The translations under genes and the position numbers were made by a program. A stretch of DNA of 64,000 bases from Dyadobacter fermentans (GTDB taxonomy: Bacteria; Bacteroidota; Bacteroidia; Cytophagales; Spirosomataceae), in contig NZ_JAHXBN010000010.1 in assembly GCF_019924045.1 (NCBI RefSeq), positions 62,001 to 126,000 of the forward strand, given 5' to 3'. Every line of letters begins with the position of its first letter. Position 1 is the stretch's first letter. Below the pieces are notes generated by a model. That model searched no databases, was not told the origin of the DNA, and saw only the letters and a program-made list of their open reading frames with translations. Below, piece by piece: positions 1 through 9,642 of the stretch.

Positions 1-591
1 CGGGAAAGATTTGATGAATTCCTTGATCTTGCGGATAGCCGTGCTCGAAAGGTCACGCTCCATGCCACCGAGGCGGCCCATGTTGGTCGTGAGGCGCGCC
101 CCGCAGACTTCCTCGTAGATTTCGTACACTTCCTCGCGCTTCTGCATCACGTACAGGAAGCCGGTGAATGCACCGGTATCTACGCCGAGGATACTGTTAC
201 AAATGATATGGTCGGTAATGCGTGCGAGCTCCATCATGAGCACGCGGATGTACTGCGCGCGCTTGGGAACTTCCACACCCAAAAGCTTTTCAACCGTCAT
301 GTGCCATCCCAGGTTGTTGATCGGGGAAGAGCAATAATTCATGCGGTCGGTCAGCGTGGTGATCTGGTAGAACGGCCTTCTTTCGGCAATTTTCTCAAAC
401 GCCCGGTGGATATAACCGATCGTCTGCTCGCCCGAAACGATTTTCTCGCCATCCATTTTCAGGATGTTCTGGAAAATACCGTGGGTAGCAGGGTGTGTCG
501 GGCCGAGGTTGAGGGTGGTCAGTTCTTCTACAAGTTCAGGTAACTCGCCTTGAGAAGGGACATTATGCGGTAATAATTCAATATCTGCCAT
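1..591 (-). CDS. nuoD: NADH-quinone oxidoreductase subunit D, 3' part beyond window
   Basis: This is the 49-kDa-type subunit of respiratory complex I, in the peripheral arm next to the quinone site. Reading the minus strand from the ATG at 589-591 gives an uninterrupted frame to base 1, about 197 codons or roughly the N-terminal half of a usual ~400-residue NuoD. The N-terminal signature GPTHPATHG, which lines the quinone cavity, is visible near residue 33. Further on are YIHRAFEKIAE-like and MNYCSSPINN segments typical of the family. The gene starts 17 bases after nuoC stops and is the fourth gene of a nuoA-B-C-D run. NuoC and NuoD are separate here, not fused as in enterobacteria. The C-terminal half lies outside the window. 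Confidence 0.95.
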   Translation of the reverse strand, partial: MADIELLPHNVPSQGELPELVEELTTLNLGPTHPATHGIFQNILKMDGEKIVSGEQTIGYIHRAFEKIAERRPFYQITTLTDRMNYCSSPINNLGWHMTVEKLLGVEVPKRAQYIRVLMMELARITDHIICNSILGVDTGAFTGFLYVMQKREEVYEIYEEVCGARLTTNMGRLGGMERDLSSTAIRKIKEFIKSFP

Positions 592-608
592 ATCTTACTC
601 AATATAGA

Positions 609-1109
609 TCATCGGCCGAAAAGGGCGTCAATTTTATCTTCACGGGTCGCGTCTTCCAGCGGGTATTCCTTACGCATCGGGAAGTAATCCATTTCCTCGA
701 TGTTCAGAATGCGTTTCAGGTTCGGGTGCCCGTCAAACAAGATACCAAAAAAATCGTAGGTTTCGCGCTCCATCCAGTTGGCGCTGGCGAAAAGGCCTGT
801 CGCTGTCGGAATGTGAATATCGGATGCCGGAATGGCCACTTTAATGCGGATGCGGAAGTTATGCACGAAGCTGTGCATATGGTAAACCACCACGTACTCT
901 TTGCCGGTATTGTCAGGGTATTGGATACCCGTAATGTCGGTCAGGAATATTACCTGGTAGTTTTTATGGTCTCTCAGGAACTCCATCAACGGAATAATCT
1001 CTTCGCGGGTCGTTGAGAGCGTCAACAAACCATACGGCTCCTCAAAGTCGAAAACCTGATCACCGAATTTTTCCAAAAGCCCTTCGGCTACCTCCTGGTT
1101 CGTAAGCAT
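609..1109 (-). CDS. nuoC: NADH-quinone oxidoreductase subunit C
   Basis: This 166-residue protein is the 30-kDa-type subunit of complex I, which packs against NuoD in the peripheral arm and binds no cofactor. The family signature is clear: ERETYDFFGILFDGHPNLKR at about residues 114-133, then a PMRKEYPLED tail that contacts NuoD. The length matches stand-alone bacterial NuoC. The start lies only 6 bases after the nuoB stop, which implies co-transcription and probably translational coupling. The identification is certain from the signature and the position between nuoB and nuoD. Confidence 0.96.
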   Translation of the reverse strand: MLTNQEVAEGLLEKFGDQVFDFEEPYGLLTLSTTREEIIPLMEFLRDHKNYQVIFLTDITGIQYPDNTGKEYVVVYHMHSFVHNFRIRIKVAIPASDIHIPTATGLFASANWMERETYDFFGILFDGHPNLKRILNIEEMDYFPMRKEYPLEDATREDKIDALFGR

Positions 1110-1115
1110 AGGGGG

Positions 1116-1658
1116 TTACTGAATATTATATGATGCCAATAGTTCCTGGTATTCGTCGGTATTGCGGCGGCGGAGCTTCTCATTCTGAGCCAGATACTGG
1201 ATTTGCATGAGGCCGTCGATGATCTGCTCGGGGCGTGGTGGGCATCCTGGTACGTACACATCCACCGGGATAATGCGGTCGATACCCTGCAATACGCTGT
1301 AAGTATCGAAAATGCCGCCGCTCGATGCGCAAGCGCCAACGGCCATCACCCACCGGGGCTCAGCCATTTGAAGATAAACCTGCTTCACTACCGGTGCCAT
1401 TTTTTTGGCGATGGTTCCCATTACCATCAGCAAATCGGCCTGACGTGGCGAGAAGCTCGGACGTTCGGAACCGAAACGCGAAATATCGTAATGCGCGCCC
1501 ATGGTAGCCATGAACTCGATCCCGCAGCATGAAGTAGCAAATGGCAACGGCCAGAGTGAGTAACTGCGTGCCAGACCGATCGCTTCGTCGAATGAAGTTG
1601 CAAAAAAACCGGATCCGCTATGTCCCTGCGGAGCCTCCACTATCTTTACTTCTTTCAT
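1116..1658 (-). CDS. nuoB: NADH-quinone oxidoreductase subunit B
   Basis: This 180-residue subunit carries the terminal 4Fe-4S cluster N2, which passes electrons to quinone. The paired cysteines in ATSCCGIEFMATMG are at residues 44-45. The remaining ligands are in the GACASSGG segment (near 108) and the VPGCPPRPE segment (near 138), so all four expected cysteines are present. The motif GSERPSFSPRQADLL is also typical. It sits 27 bases after nuoA and 6 bases before nuoC in the complex I operon. An out-of-frame 83-codon frame overlapping its 3' end is a shadow. Confidence 0.97.
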   Translation of the reverse strand: MKEVKIVEAPQGHSGSGFFATSFDEAIGLARSYSLWPLPFATSCCGIEFMATMGAHYDISRFGSERPSFSPRQADLLMVMGTIAKKMAPVVKQVYLQMAEPRWVMAVGACASSGGIFDTYSVLQGIDRIIPVDVYVPGCPPRPEQIIDGLMQIQYLAQNEKLRRRNTDEYQELLASYNIQ

Positions 1659-1685
1659 AATTCTTTGTATTTCAATGTTCGAAGC

Positions 1686-2060
1686 CTATTCCTCCCAGTT
1701 CAGTACGCCCTTGCGGATCACATAATAGAAGCCGGACAGCAACAGAGCCATGAACAATAACATTTCTACAAAACCGAACATTCCCAGGCCTTTGAAATTA
1801 ACAGCCCAGGGATACATGAAAATCACCTCCACATCGAACAAAACGAAGAGGATAGCCACCAGAAAGTACTTTACCGAAATGGGCGTCCTGGCGTCACCAA
1901 CCGACTCAATACCACATTCGAAGGGATCGTCTTTCTTTTTACTTTTGCGGCTCGGACCGATGAGGTGAGTGACAATCATCGTGCCACCAATGAAGCCGGC
2001 GGCGAGCAAAAATTGCACAATGATGGGCAAATAATCGGAAGGGAGATATTCGTTTTTCAT
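1686..2060 (-). CDS. nuoA: NADH-quinone oxidoreductase subunit A
   Basis: This 124-residue integral membrane subunit is the first gene of the complex I operon. Three hydrophobic segments are visible: about residues 11-32, 62-84 and 95-114. Between the first two lies the conserved loop with DPFECGIESVGDARTPISVK, whose cysteine and acidic residues gate quinone access. The segment VKYFLVAILFVLFDVEVIF is characteristic of NuoA/ND3. A Bacteroidota-type promoter sits about 75-105 bases upstream. This is a confident family call. Confidence 0.96.
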   Translation of the reverse strand: MKNEYLPSDYLPIIVQFLLAAGFIGGTMIVTHLIGPSRKSKKKDDPFECGIESVGDARTPISVKYFLVAILFVLFDVEVIFMYPWAVNFKGLGMFGFVEMLLFMALLLSGFYYVIRKGVLNWEE

Positions 2061-2134
2061 TATAATGATCCGGTTACAGAGGGTCAGGAATGGGAAAAAA
2101 CTGTTGCCAGCGGGTTACATTCCTCCCCGTCTCT

Positions 2135-2166
2135 CAAAATTAGGCTTTGCAAATTTATCAATCAAA
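2135..2166 (-). promoter_or_regulatory. Bacteroidota-type promoter of the nuo operon
   Basis: On the minus strand TTTG (2163-2166), a 20-base spacer and TAATTTTG (2135-2142) match the Bacteroidota primary sigma consensus (-33 TTTG, -7 TAnnTTTG). Transcription would start near 2128-2130, giving a leader of about 70 bases before the nuoA ATG. Assignment is by consensus only. Confidence 0.6.
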
Positions 2167-2200
2167 TTCTTTCCTTTTTGTTTTGTCTAATTAGTATCAT

Positions 2201-2236
2201 ACTAAATAAGCCCCGTGGTGGCGGGGCTTATTTAGT
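2201..2236 (-). terminator. Strong hairpin downstream of the SGNH hydrolase gene
   Basis: The arms at 2201-2214 and 2223-2236 form a perfect 14-bp stem (four G-C pairs next to an 8-base loop, then AT-rich pairs). It lies 20 bases after the stop of the minus-strand gene at 2257 and just upstream of the nuo promoter, so it should insulate the operon from read-through. There is no long separate U tract; the AT-rich lower stem may serve instead. Confidence 0.7.
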
Positions 2237-2256
2237 ACTTAATCAAGAAGGAATAT

Positions 2257-4422
2257 TTATCTTATCACAATTTGCTTCGTCAGGCTCTGTCCTTGACCGG
2301 TTACACGGAGAATATATTTCCCCGTCGGTAAAAGGCTTACATCGATCTGCATCCGGCCGCTGAGCAGCTGCGGGGAAGTCGTTTTGATCACATTGCCGCG
2401 GATGTCGAAAAGCTCAATCGCCGCATCTTTCACATTATCCCGCGACTCGATGTAAATATAAGCGCCCTGGCTCGGGTTCGGGTAAATCACCACCTCGTTT
2501 TGCTCATTGGTTTTAAACTCTCTGGAAGCAGTATCGGAGTAACAAACCAGGTTATTGCTGCCGATGGTGTAAGTAACTTTCGCTTTCGTGGTATAAACGC
2601 CTGATTTCAGGATTTTAACCAGGGCGGCCGTAGTATCGGTTTCGGAACCCGGGCGTCTCCACAGGAACACTTCATTCACCTCATTACCCTCAGGAATACT
2701 CGCCGAGACGCTGAAAGGTCCTGACGGCTCGATGGTCGGTTTGGTTATTTTGGCACGGATAACCAACGAGGAAATCGAAGAGTTATCGGAAGTACATCCG
2801 AAAATGTTTCGGCTTTTGACAAAGTAGTTGCCGCTTTCTCCTAATCTGGCAGATGCTCCGGTAGCAATGGCAGTGTTTGAACCTTCTTTGTACCAACTAT
2901 ATATTTCACCGCCATTCTGTACGGAAAATTGAAACGTAGAATCCGCACACGCCTGTTGCTGGCCTTGTTGGATAATGCTTGGCTGTACGGGCTTTGCATC
3001 ATTTTCCAAAACGATGAGCGGCGTCAGAATCGAGTTACCGGAGGCATCTTTTACGGTTGCACGATATGTACCGGCTTTCGAAACCTTGATCGAGTTGGAA
3101 ACCTCGCTGGTGTTCCATTTGTAAGAAGCGTAACCTGCGGGGAGTGTTAGGGTAACGCCGTTATTGTCGGTAACGCAGGCTGCCGTTACAGCGGGTACCT
3201 CGACAGGGTTAACCGGAGTGACGGTCGAGAAGAACTTGGCATCCAGTGTTCCGAACCACGCATTCGCCAGAATCGTCAAAGCTCTGATGGTCCCTTCTTT
3301 GTCATTCACGCCTTTGCCCACGAAGTGCGTGCCATCGCCACGGTTAGGTACGAGGGGATCTGTTTCGGGACCCGGATAGGTAGGGTTAAAATCCGTGTTG
3401 AGTACAGCGTTTTGCGCAGCAACGATTTCAGGGTTGATGTCCGATTCAATATTGAATCCCGCTGATGTCCGGGAGGTACGGGCAATGACCCAAGTAAGTC
3501 GTTTGCCGGTATCCGCACCGAGGCGGTTCATGATCGACTGAAGGTCACGGCTGTAATTGGCACGTGGTGTCTTATACAATGCGTCGGTTTCGCCCTGCAT
3601 CCAGAGAATGGCTCTAACCCCATATTGGTTGGCATAGTTGCGTGCAGCAATGCGAAGGTTGGCGTAGGGCATTTCGGGAGCATACACAAAACCGCCGTAC
3701 ATATTTTTAGTCGGGAGGCCTTTTGAACTACTCGCCCAGTTCTCTATGGATGTACCTTCCCAGGCAGTGTTGATAAATACAACAGGTACGTTCAGCCTCT
3801 CAACCAGGAGGTCTCCCAGGATACCCCAGCACCAGGCAGATTGCCCTCGCGGCGACATGATATCGAGGTTCTGATTGATTTTGCTAAACTCAGGTGGAGT
3901 AGGGTCGGTAAGTCTGTCGATGGAATCGTTGCTGTAATTCGAAATATACAGTACCCGGTCGTCGGTAGCGGATGGGCCAGGGTAATTTCTGAGCCCCTGA
4001 GCATTCGACTGTCCGGCTATGAGGAACACTTCGCCTACACCAAAACGGCTCAATACATCGCGGCCTATTACCTTGCCGTCGGACACGCCCCGGACTTCCA
4101 GGGAGTACCATCCGCCGATGAGTGTAATTGTTCCAGCAAACACGCCGCCCTGGGGTGCGTTCTGCAAAGTTTGCCAAGGTGTTTCAACGCCTTGCCCCTG
4201 AATGACTGGCACAGCTCTTACCTCAATTTTCTCAACAGGCATGGTGAATGTACCTGTCACCTGAATCTCCCTCTGACCGGCCATGTTCCGTTGGTAGACA
4301 GACTGAAAAACGGGGGAAGTAATTCTGATGGGGGATTTTTCTTGGGAAAATGCTGCTGATGAAAAAATGCAAATTAACAACAACACCTTAGCCACTACCG
4401 GAAGAATAAATCTACTACGCAT
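2257..4422 (-). CDS. Secreted SGNH/sialate O-acetylesterase-like protein with T9SS sorting domain
   Basis: This 721-residue protein has a signal peptide (about residues 1-26, cleaved after AAFSQ). Next comes a beta-sandwich-like stretch and an SGNH hydrolase core of the sialate-O-acetylesterase/acetyl-xylan-esterase type. Visible catalytic blocks are IAGQSNAQG with candidate nucleophile Ser139, WMQGETDA, and a DGTHF block near residue 385 providing the Asp and His. The middle part has Ig-like beta segments with paired cysteines. The C-terminal ~75 residues (YPNPSQGAYIYIES to the end) are a T9SS type A sorting domain, so it should cross the outer membrane and be surface-bound or released. The substrate is unknown; removal of acetyl groups from glycans is inferred. 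It lies directly downstream of a longer paralogue. Confidence 0.85.
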   Translation of the reverse strand: MRSRFILPVVAKVLLLICIFSSAAFSQEKSPIRITSPVFQSVYQRNMAGQREIQVTGTFTMPVEKIEVRAVPVIQGQGVETPWQTLQNAPQGGVFAGTITLIGGWYSLEVRGVSDGKVIGRDVLSRFGVGEVFLIAGQSNAQGLRNYPGPSATDDRVLYISNYSNDSIDRLTDPTPPEFSKINQNLDIMSPRGQSAWCWGILGDLLVERLNVPVVFINTAWEGTSIENWASSSKGLPTKNMYGGFVYAPEMPYANLRIAARNYANQYGVRAILWMQGETDALYKTPRANYSRDLQSIMNRLGADTGKRLTWVIARTSRTSAGFNIESDINPEIVAAQNAVLNTDFNPTYPGPETDPLVPNRGDGTHFVGKGVNDKEGTIRALTILANAWFGTLDAKFFSTVTPVNPVEVPAVTAACVTDNNGVTLTLPAGYASYKWNTSEVSNSIKVSKAGTYRATVKDASGNSILTPLIVLENDAKPVQPSIIQQGQQQACADSTFQFSVQNGGEIYSWYKEGSNTAIATGASARLGESGNYFVKSRNIFGCTSDNSSISSLVIRAKITKPTIEPSGPFSVSASIPEGNEVNEVFLWRRPGSETDTTAALVKILKSGVYTTKAKVTYTIGSNNLVCYSDTASREFKTNEQNEVVIYPNPSQGAYIYIESRDNVKDAAIELFDIRGNVIKTTSPQLLSGRMQIDVSLLPTGKYILRVTGQGQSLTKQIVIR

Positions 4423-4612
4423 TTGGGATTCTGATACAGGTAAAGTTTCTGAGCTCTAACGAAGTATAATTTTGTTAAAGTGTTCAATTACAAAACGGTC
4501 ACAAATGTAACGGAATATTTTCGCTAAAATATCACTATTCCGTTTTTTTGATCAATCGGGTGTTTGTGGCGCATGTTACCATTTGGCACGCCTACATTTT
4601 AAAATACAAAAA

Positions 4613-4642
4613 GACGAAGCGCGGAACAGGCAGCGCTTCGTC
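4613..4642 (-). terminator. Rho-independent terminator
   Basis: Arms at 4613-4622 and 4633-4642 give a perfect 10-bp GC-rich stem with a 10-base loop, followed on the minus strand by TTTTTGTATTTT. It lies 30 bases after the stop of the long SGNH/Ig-repeat gene and separates it from the downstream paralogue, which therefore probably has its own promoter in 4423-4600. Confidence 0.85.
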
Positions 4643-4672
4643 CTCTTCGGCAAGCCCAGCCTGCTTCTTTGC

Positions 4673-7600
4673 CTATCTTGCAATTACCAGCTTTTGGGTC
4701 TCACTGAATGTCGCGGAAGTCACGCGGATAATATATACACCACTCGACAGGCCTGTCAGGTTGAAGTACTGCGGGCGATCGAACTTCTGCACACGGAAAG
4801 TCCGGTGGATGATACCCCGGCTGTCGATGATCTGAACATCGGCATTCACCAGATTGGCAAATGTCTCGACGGTCACTCTTTCGCTGGCATTAGGGTTCGG
4901 ATAAGCCACAAAACCTGGATTATTCGTATCAAGGTAAAACAGGAACGGTTCGGAGAACTCGGAGTAACAGGTGAGTGTCGGGCTGTACACAATGGTATTG
5001 TTAACGACGTAGTTGCCCGCCTTCACGGCTTTCAGGGTCGCGCCGGTTTCCGGCAATTGCTCGTCGTTGTATTTCCATACGTGATCGCCTGCGTTGAGAT
5101 TATTTTCAGCAAACAACGTGTAAACGCCGGTTTTGCGGATTACCGGTACACTGGGTGATGGCTTCACATCAATGGCTACCGGTGGAGAATAAGGAGAGTA
5201 GCACCCGCGATCATCCTGAATGCGGGCCGAATAATTACCCGTTGCGAAAACTTCGATGCTCTCGCCTGCCAGGCCGTTGTTCCAGAAGAATTCGTTGCCG
5301 TTGGAAGCTTTCAGCCTGATGGTGTCGCCGTCGCAGAATGTTGTTGGCTGCAATGCCGTAACTGCCGGTGCCGGAGGTAGTGCCAGCGTTTCCGTCGATA
5401 TCTGGTTACTTGGATCTGAATAGCATTGAAACTCATTGATCGTTTGTACCGAGTAGGTTCCGGCAGCCGTTACTTTCAGCGTTTGGGACGAAACGCCGTT
5501 ACTCCATAAGTACCCGGCAGCGTTGGTTGAAACCAGGTTCACGCTCAGATCTGCGCAGAATGTGGTCGGGCCGTCGGCTGTGATCGTCGGGGTAGGCGGC
5601 AATGGGTTCATCACTACTACAACGACCGGGGAAACGGGCGAAACGCAGCCATTTTCGTCTTTTGCAGAAATTGTAAAATTGCCTGATGCCCGTATTTCGA
5701 TCTCTCGGTCGGTTGAGCCGTTACTCCACAAATAGGAGAACGCTTCACTGCTGCGTAATGTAGTATAGTCGCGCTCGCAGAAAGTAGTAGCGCGAAGGGC
5801 AGTTATGGTAGGTGTTGCCGGAAGTGGATTAACCTTCACATTTACTTCATCCGAGGTGGATTCGCATCCGTTTCCATCCCTTTGTTTCAAGGTGAATTTT
5901 CCCGTCGTGGTTACGGCAATGGACTTCGTGGTAGCATTGGTGCTCCAGATGTTTCCGGAGTCGTAGCTGGAAGTCATTGTAACGTTGCCGCCGTCGCAGA
6001 ATGTCGTTTCTCCGCTCAGCGAAATTGAAGGCTTGGCAGGCAACGGATTTACTTTAACGGTTACCGGATCCGACTCAGGAGAGAAGCAACCTACATCGTC
6101 GAGCGCCCTCACGCGGAAGTCCCCCGAGTTGACGACCGTGATGGTGGCATTATTCGCGCCGTTAGACCAAACACTTTTCACTTTTGAGTCCGAGGTCAGG
6201 TTCACTTCGCCGCCCTGGCAGAAGGTGAGTGCGCCTGAGGCGGAAATTTTGGGTTTGGCCGGCAATGGCGAATTGAGTACCTGCATGGCCACTTTCTGAG
6301 AAGTCGACTCGCAGCCATAAATATTTTTGACCGTCACGAAGTACTCGCCCCCTGTCGTTACGGGTAGGCGGTCGCCGGTAGCACCCGTGTTCCAGACGGC
6401 ATTTGTGGAAGTGCTTGATACCAGCGTAGCCGTGTTGCCAATACAAACCGGATTGCTGCCTTCGATGGTCACCGTCGGCTGGTTAGGCTGGATTTGCTCG
6501 TTTACACGGATTTCCGGCGAGAAAATGTAGTTGCCTTTGTCATCACGTGCTTTCACATAGTAGGTTCCGTTACCAACCGTCACGCTGCTGGAAGACTGTC
6601 CATTGTTCCAATTGAACGAGTTCAATCCAACCGGATCGGCGTTGATAGTCACATTGCCGTTCCCGGCACAGTCTACCGTGACTCTGAGTGGTCGTTGCGC
6701 CTGGTAGGGTTCTGATCTTGCGAAAAAGTCATCGGTAAGCGAGTTTGACCATGCATCGCCTAGCTGCATTAAGCCATCGCCGGAAAAATGGACACCGTTA
6801 GGAGCACCATTCTCGCGGGGAATCTGAATGAGATCGGTGTTAGGCCCTTCGAAAACATTCGGAACATTAAGGATAACCTGCCTTTGCCCGTTTGTAACGT
6901 TTACATCGACGAGGCGTCCATTGTCATAGGAAGTAATGGAAACCATCCATGAAATATTCCTGCCCGATTCATTGCGGCTTGCCTCAATGACGGCTTTCAG
7001 GTTGTTGAAATAGGTATCAGTGCTGGTATCTTTAAAGTTATCGGCCTCACCTTGCAGCCAGAGAATGCCGCGAAGCCCTGTGATAGGTGTGTACCGCTGA
7101 ATGACATTTCGTAGGTTGCCATAAGGCATTCCATCCGGTTTGACCCACACGGGCGCGTAGACAGACTGCGTATTGTCGCTAATACTTTCGCGCCAGTTAA
7201 CGGAAGCCATCCCTTCCCAGCCTACATTGAAAAACAGAATAGGAACATTGAATCGCGATGCCAGGCGGTCGCCCAGGCGTCCCCAGCACCATGCGGCAGG
7301 CCCACGGGGAGAAATGCGGCTTTGAGCGTCGATATGATGGAAAGACGGACGTTCTGGCAATTCAAACGGATAGTCGCCTGTTTCGTAATTATTGATGGAA
7401 TTGACACGATCGTCTTGTGCGCCCTGGTTATTAAAGCTGGGAGCGTCAAATCCCTGTGCATTGGATTGTCCTGCGATTAGAAATACTTCACCTATCCCGA
7501 CGTGCTCGACGGTTCTGGAACCCACCAGCTGGTCGCCCTTCCAACCTCGGACTTCCAGCCGGTACCAGCCGCCCTGGGCAGTAATGTAGCCTGAGAAAAA

Positions 7601-7858
7601 ACCTCCCTTAATGCTGGCGTCGCTTAGGGTGGACCAGTCCTTGTCTGTGCCCTGACCGGGCACAAGTGCCGATACTTTGGCTTCCACACGATCGACAGGC
7701 TGCGTGTAACTGCCTGCAATGTTGATGTTTGCGTTATTAGCTTTGTCTCGCTGAAGTACGATACGGTCGGAAGGGAAATCAATGCTGATTTGTCCGTATG
7801 CTGTAAAGGAAATAATACTAAATACTACCAGATAGAAATACGGTAGATAGTGTCTCAT
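4673..7858 (-). CDS. Secreted SGNH esterase-like protein with Ig-like repeats and T9SS sorting domain
   Basis: This 1061-residue protein is counted from the ATG at 7856-7858; an in-frame start 48 bases further up would put a non-signal extension before the signal peptide (MRHYLPYF... cut after TAYGQ). The N-terminal ~400 residues are paralogous to the protein encoded downstream: IAGQSNAQG (Ser132), WLQGEAD and a GVHFSGDG block form a sialate-O-acetylesterase-type SGNH site. Then come about six ~85-residue Ig-like repeats, each with a TFC cysteine, a W(S/N)NG core and a second cysteine in a GCxS turn, linked by NPLPxxPTI. A T9SS type A domain ends the protein (YPNPNASERVTV to LVIAR). The repeats probably hold the catalytic head away from the cell. 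The substrate is not known. Confidence 0.85.
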   Translation of the reverse strand: MRHYLPYFYLVVFSIISFTAYGQISIDFPSDRIVLQRDKANNANINIAGSYTQPVDRVEAKVSALVPGQGTDKDWSTLSDASIKGGFFSGYITAQGGWYRLEVRGWKGDQLVGSRTVEHVGIGEVFLIAGQSNAQGFDAPSFNNQGAQDDRVNSINNYETGDYPFELPERPSFHHIDAQSRISPRGPAAWCWGRLGDRLASRFNVPILFFNVGWEGMASVNWRESISDNTQSVYAPVWVKPDGMPYGNLRNVIQRYTPITGLRGILWLQGEADNFKDTSTDTYFNNLKAVIEASRNESGRNISWMVSITSYDNGRLVDVNVTNGQRQVILNVPNVFEGPNTDLIQIPRENGAPNGVHFSGDGLMQLGDAWSNSLTDDFFARSEPYQAQRPLRVTVDCAGNGNVTINADPVGLNSFNWNNGQSSSSVTVGNGTYYVKARDDKGNYIFSPEIRVNEQIQPNQPTVTIEGSNPVCIGNTATLVSSTSTNAVWNTGATGDRLPVTTGGEYFVTVKNIYGCESTSQKVAMQVLNSPLPAKPKISASGALTFCQGGEVNLTSDSKVKSVWSNGANNATITVVNSGDFRVRALDDVGCFSPESDPVTVKVNPLPAKPSISLSGETTFCDGGNVTMTSSYDSGNIWSTNATTKSIAVTTTGKFTLKQRDGNGCESTSDEVNVKVNPLPATPTITALRATTFCERDYTTLRSSEAFSYLWSNGSTDREIEIRASGNFTISAKDENGCVSPVSPVVVVVMNPLPPTPTITADGPTTFCADLSVNLVSTNAAGYLWSNGVSSQTLKVTAAGTYSVQTINEFQCYSDPSNQISTETLALPPAPAVTALQPTTFCDGDTIRLKASNGNEFFWNNGLAGESIEVFATGNYSARIQDDRGCYSPYSPPVAIDVKPSPSVPVIRKTGVYTLFAENNLNAGDHVWKYNDEQLPETGATLKAVKAGNYVVNNTIVYSPTLTCYSEFSEPFLFYLDTNNPGFVAYPNPNASERVTVETFANLVNADVQIIDSRGIIHRTFRVQKFDRPQYFNLTGLSSGVYIIRVTSATFSETQKLVIAR

Positions 7859-7933
7859 GGTGACTATAAATTCTTTGAAATAACTACTTGGACACACAAT
7901 TTGCATCGAAAGGTTGCCTCTTTCAAGAAATTA

Positions 7934-8941
7934 TTATTGTACGGGGAACGGTGAGTTGATCATTTCCCATATTTTATCTTTTAATTGTTCAATACCTTCT
8001 TGGCTTATTGCAGAAATTAAAAGCGTTGGGATACCGTTTGGTAGATTTTCTTGTAATGTAACCCGTTCTTCGTCAGTGATTACATCCATTTTGGAGATAG
8101 CCAGCAGGCGGTTTTTGTCGAGTAGCTGGGGATTGTATAAGCGCAGCTCTTGCACCAGCGTCTGGTATTCGGCCTGGATATCCTCACTGGTAGCAGGTAC
8201 GATGAAAAGGAGAATGGAGTTGCGTTCGATGTGTCGCAGAAACCGTAGACCAAGTCCTTTACCCTGTGAAGCACCTTCGATAATGCCCGGAATGTCGGCC
8301 ATTACGAAAGACTTATAATCGCGGTAAGGTACGACGCCCAGGTTCGGTACGAGTGTAGTGAAGGGGTAATCGGCAATTTCGGGCTTGGCCGCCGAAACAA
8401 CCGAGAGCAATGTCGATTTGCCTGCATTCGGGAAGCCTACCAGACCGACGTCGGCCAGGACTTTCAGTTCGAGAATGAACCACTCTTCCTTGCCCGGTTC
8501 GCCGGGCTGCGCGTATTGGGGAGTCTGGTTGGTAGCAGATTTGAAATGGTCGTTGCCCATTCCGCCGCGTCCGCCGCGCAGCAGGATCATTTCCTGCCCG
8601 TCTTCGGTGATTTCGAAAAGTTGTTCGCCGGTTTCGGCATTTTTGGCGATCGTGCCCAGCGGTACTTCGAGGATAATATCTTTTCCGATCGCTCCTGTGC
8701 GCCGCCCGCCTTCGCCGCCTTTACCGTCGAACGCCTTTACGTGCTTGGTGTATTTTAAGTGCAGCAATGTCCAGAGCTGGGCATTGCCTTTCAATATCAC
8801 GTGACCGCCGCGTCCGCCGTCACCGCCGTCCGGTCCGCCTTTCTCGACGTGCTTTTCACGCCTGAAATGCATAGAACCAGCACCGCCGTTACCGGAACGC
8901 GCATTGATTTTTACGTAGTCTATAAAGTTAGAGGAGGCCAT
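7934..8941 (-). CDS. obgE: Obg family ribosome-assembly GTPase
   Basis: This 335-residue essential GTPase acts in 50S ribosome maturation and stress signalling. The glycine-rich N-terminal Obg fold is obvious ([30 protein letters not shown], then [13 protein letters not shown]). The G domain follows, with [11 protein letters not shown] as G1, the TTLVPNLG switch region as G2, DIPGIIEGA as G3 and SKMD as G4. I chose the ATG at 8939-8941 ([12 protein letters not shown]), which matches family N-termini; the frame is open 78 bases further upstream, but that extension is not Obg-like. It starts 25 bases after the adk stop, so adk-obg is probably one transcript. The C-terminal extension found in some Obg proteins is short or absent. 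Confidence 0.96.
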   Translation of the reverse strand: MASSNFIDYVKINARSGNGGAGSMHFRREKHVEKGGPDGGDGGRGGHVILKGNAQLWTLLHLKYTKHVKAFDGKGGEGGRRTGAIGKDIILEVPLGTIAKNAETGEQLFEITEDGQEMILLRGGRGGMGNDHFKSATNQTPQYAQPGEPGKEEWFILELKVLADVGLVGFPNAGKSTLLSVVSAAKPEIADYPFTTLVPNLGVVPYRDYKSFVMADIPGIIEGASQGKGLGLRFLRHIERNSILLFIVPATSEDIQAEYQTLVQELRLYNPQLLDKNRLLAISKMDVITDEERVTLQENLPNGIPTLLISAISQEGIEQLKDKIWEMINSPFPVQ

Positions 8942-8966
8942 GTGAGTATAGTGGGGAAAAAAGAAA

Positions 8967-9539
8967 TCAGGCTGCTTCGATCGCGTTCGAGATTTCCCCG
9001 AAAATGAAATCGATTTCACCTATTCCGTTGATAGCGACAAATTTACCTTGTTCCTGGTAGTAGTCAGCTACGGGTTTTGTTTTGCTGTTATATTCCTGAA
9101 TGCGTTTCGCGATCAGCTCTTCGTTCTGGTCGTCGGGACGGCCGGAAGTTTTGCCGCGGTTCAAAAGGCGGGCCAGTAGCTCGTCGTCGTCGACAGACAA
9201 TGCCACCATCACAGAAATGCCTTCATTGTAGCTCGCAAGCAGATTGTCCAATGCCTCGGCTTGTTTTACCGTTCTGGGAAAACCGTCGAAGATGAAACCT
9301 GCCGCGTCGCGGTGCTCTTTCAGCTTGTTATCGATCATCCCGATCACCACTTCATCCGGCACCAGAATACCCTGGTCCATCAAAGTTTTGGCTTTCAACC
9401 CCAGCTCTGTTCCAGCCTGAATTTCCGAGCGCAGCAGATCTCCTGTTGAAAGGTGGATCAAATTGTACTTTGCAATTATTTTTTCACTTTGGGTACCTTT
9501 CCCGGCGCCCGGAGGGCCAAACAGTATAAGATTCAGCAT
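8967..9539 (-). CDS. adk: Adenylate kinase
   Basis: This 190-residue enzyme interconverts ATP + AMP and 2 ADP in the cytoplasm. The P-loop is [15 protein letters not shown] at residues 5-19. The AMP-binding STGDLLRSE segment, the [11 protein letters not shown] motif and the lid region with [11 protein letters not shown] follow. The short lid without a zinc Cys4 knuckle marks the short-form enzyme. The ATG at 9537-9539 puts the P-loop at the usual distance; an in-frame start 48 bases upstream would add an unusual tail. A CAAATTTA on the plus strand at 9585-9592 (TAAATTTG on the coding strand) may be its -7 box. Confidence 0.96.
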   Translation of the reverse strand: MLNLILFGPPGAGKGTQSEKIIAKYNLIHLSTGDLLRSEIQAGTELGLKAKTLMDQGILVPDEVVIGMIDNKLKEHRDAAGFIFDGFPRTVKQAEALDNLLASYNEGISVMVALSVDDDELLARLLNRGKTSGRPDDQNEELIAKRIQEYNSKTKPVADYYQEQGKFVAINGIGEIDFIFGEISNAIEAA

Positions 9540-9642
9540 AGTTGCTTCAAAAATTGATGTCGCGGTAGATTGGTGAATAAGCGGCAAATTTACAACTCTT
9601 ACTATGATGTGTGCGAAATTGTTGCATAATTTTTACAAGAAA

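Noticed and set aside
4673..7906. Start of the long SGNH protein at 7906
   Set aside because: It would put 16 extra residues before a good signal peptide; the ATG at 7858 fits export.
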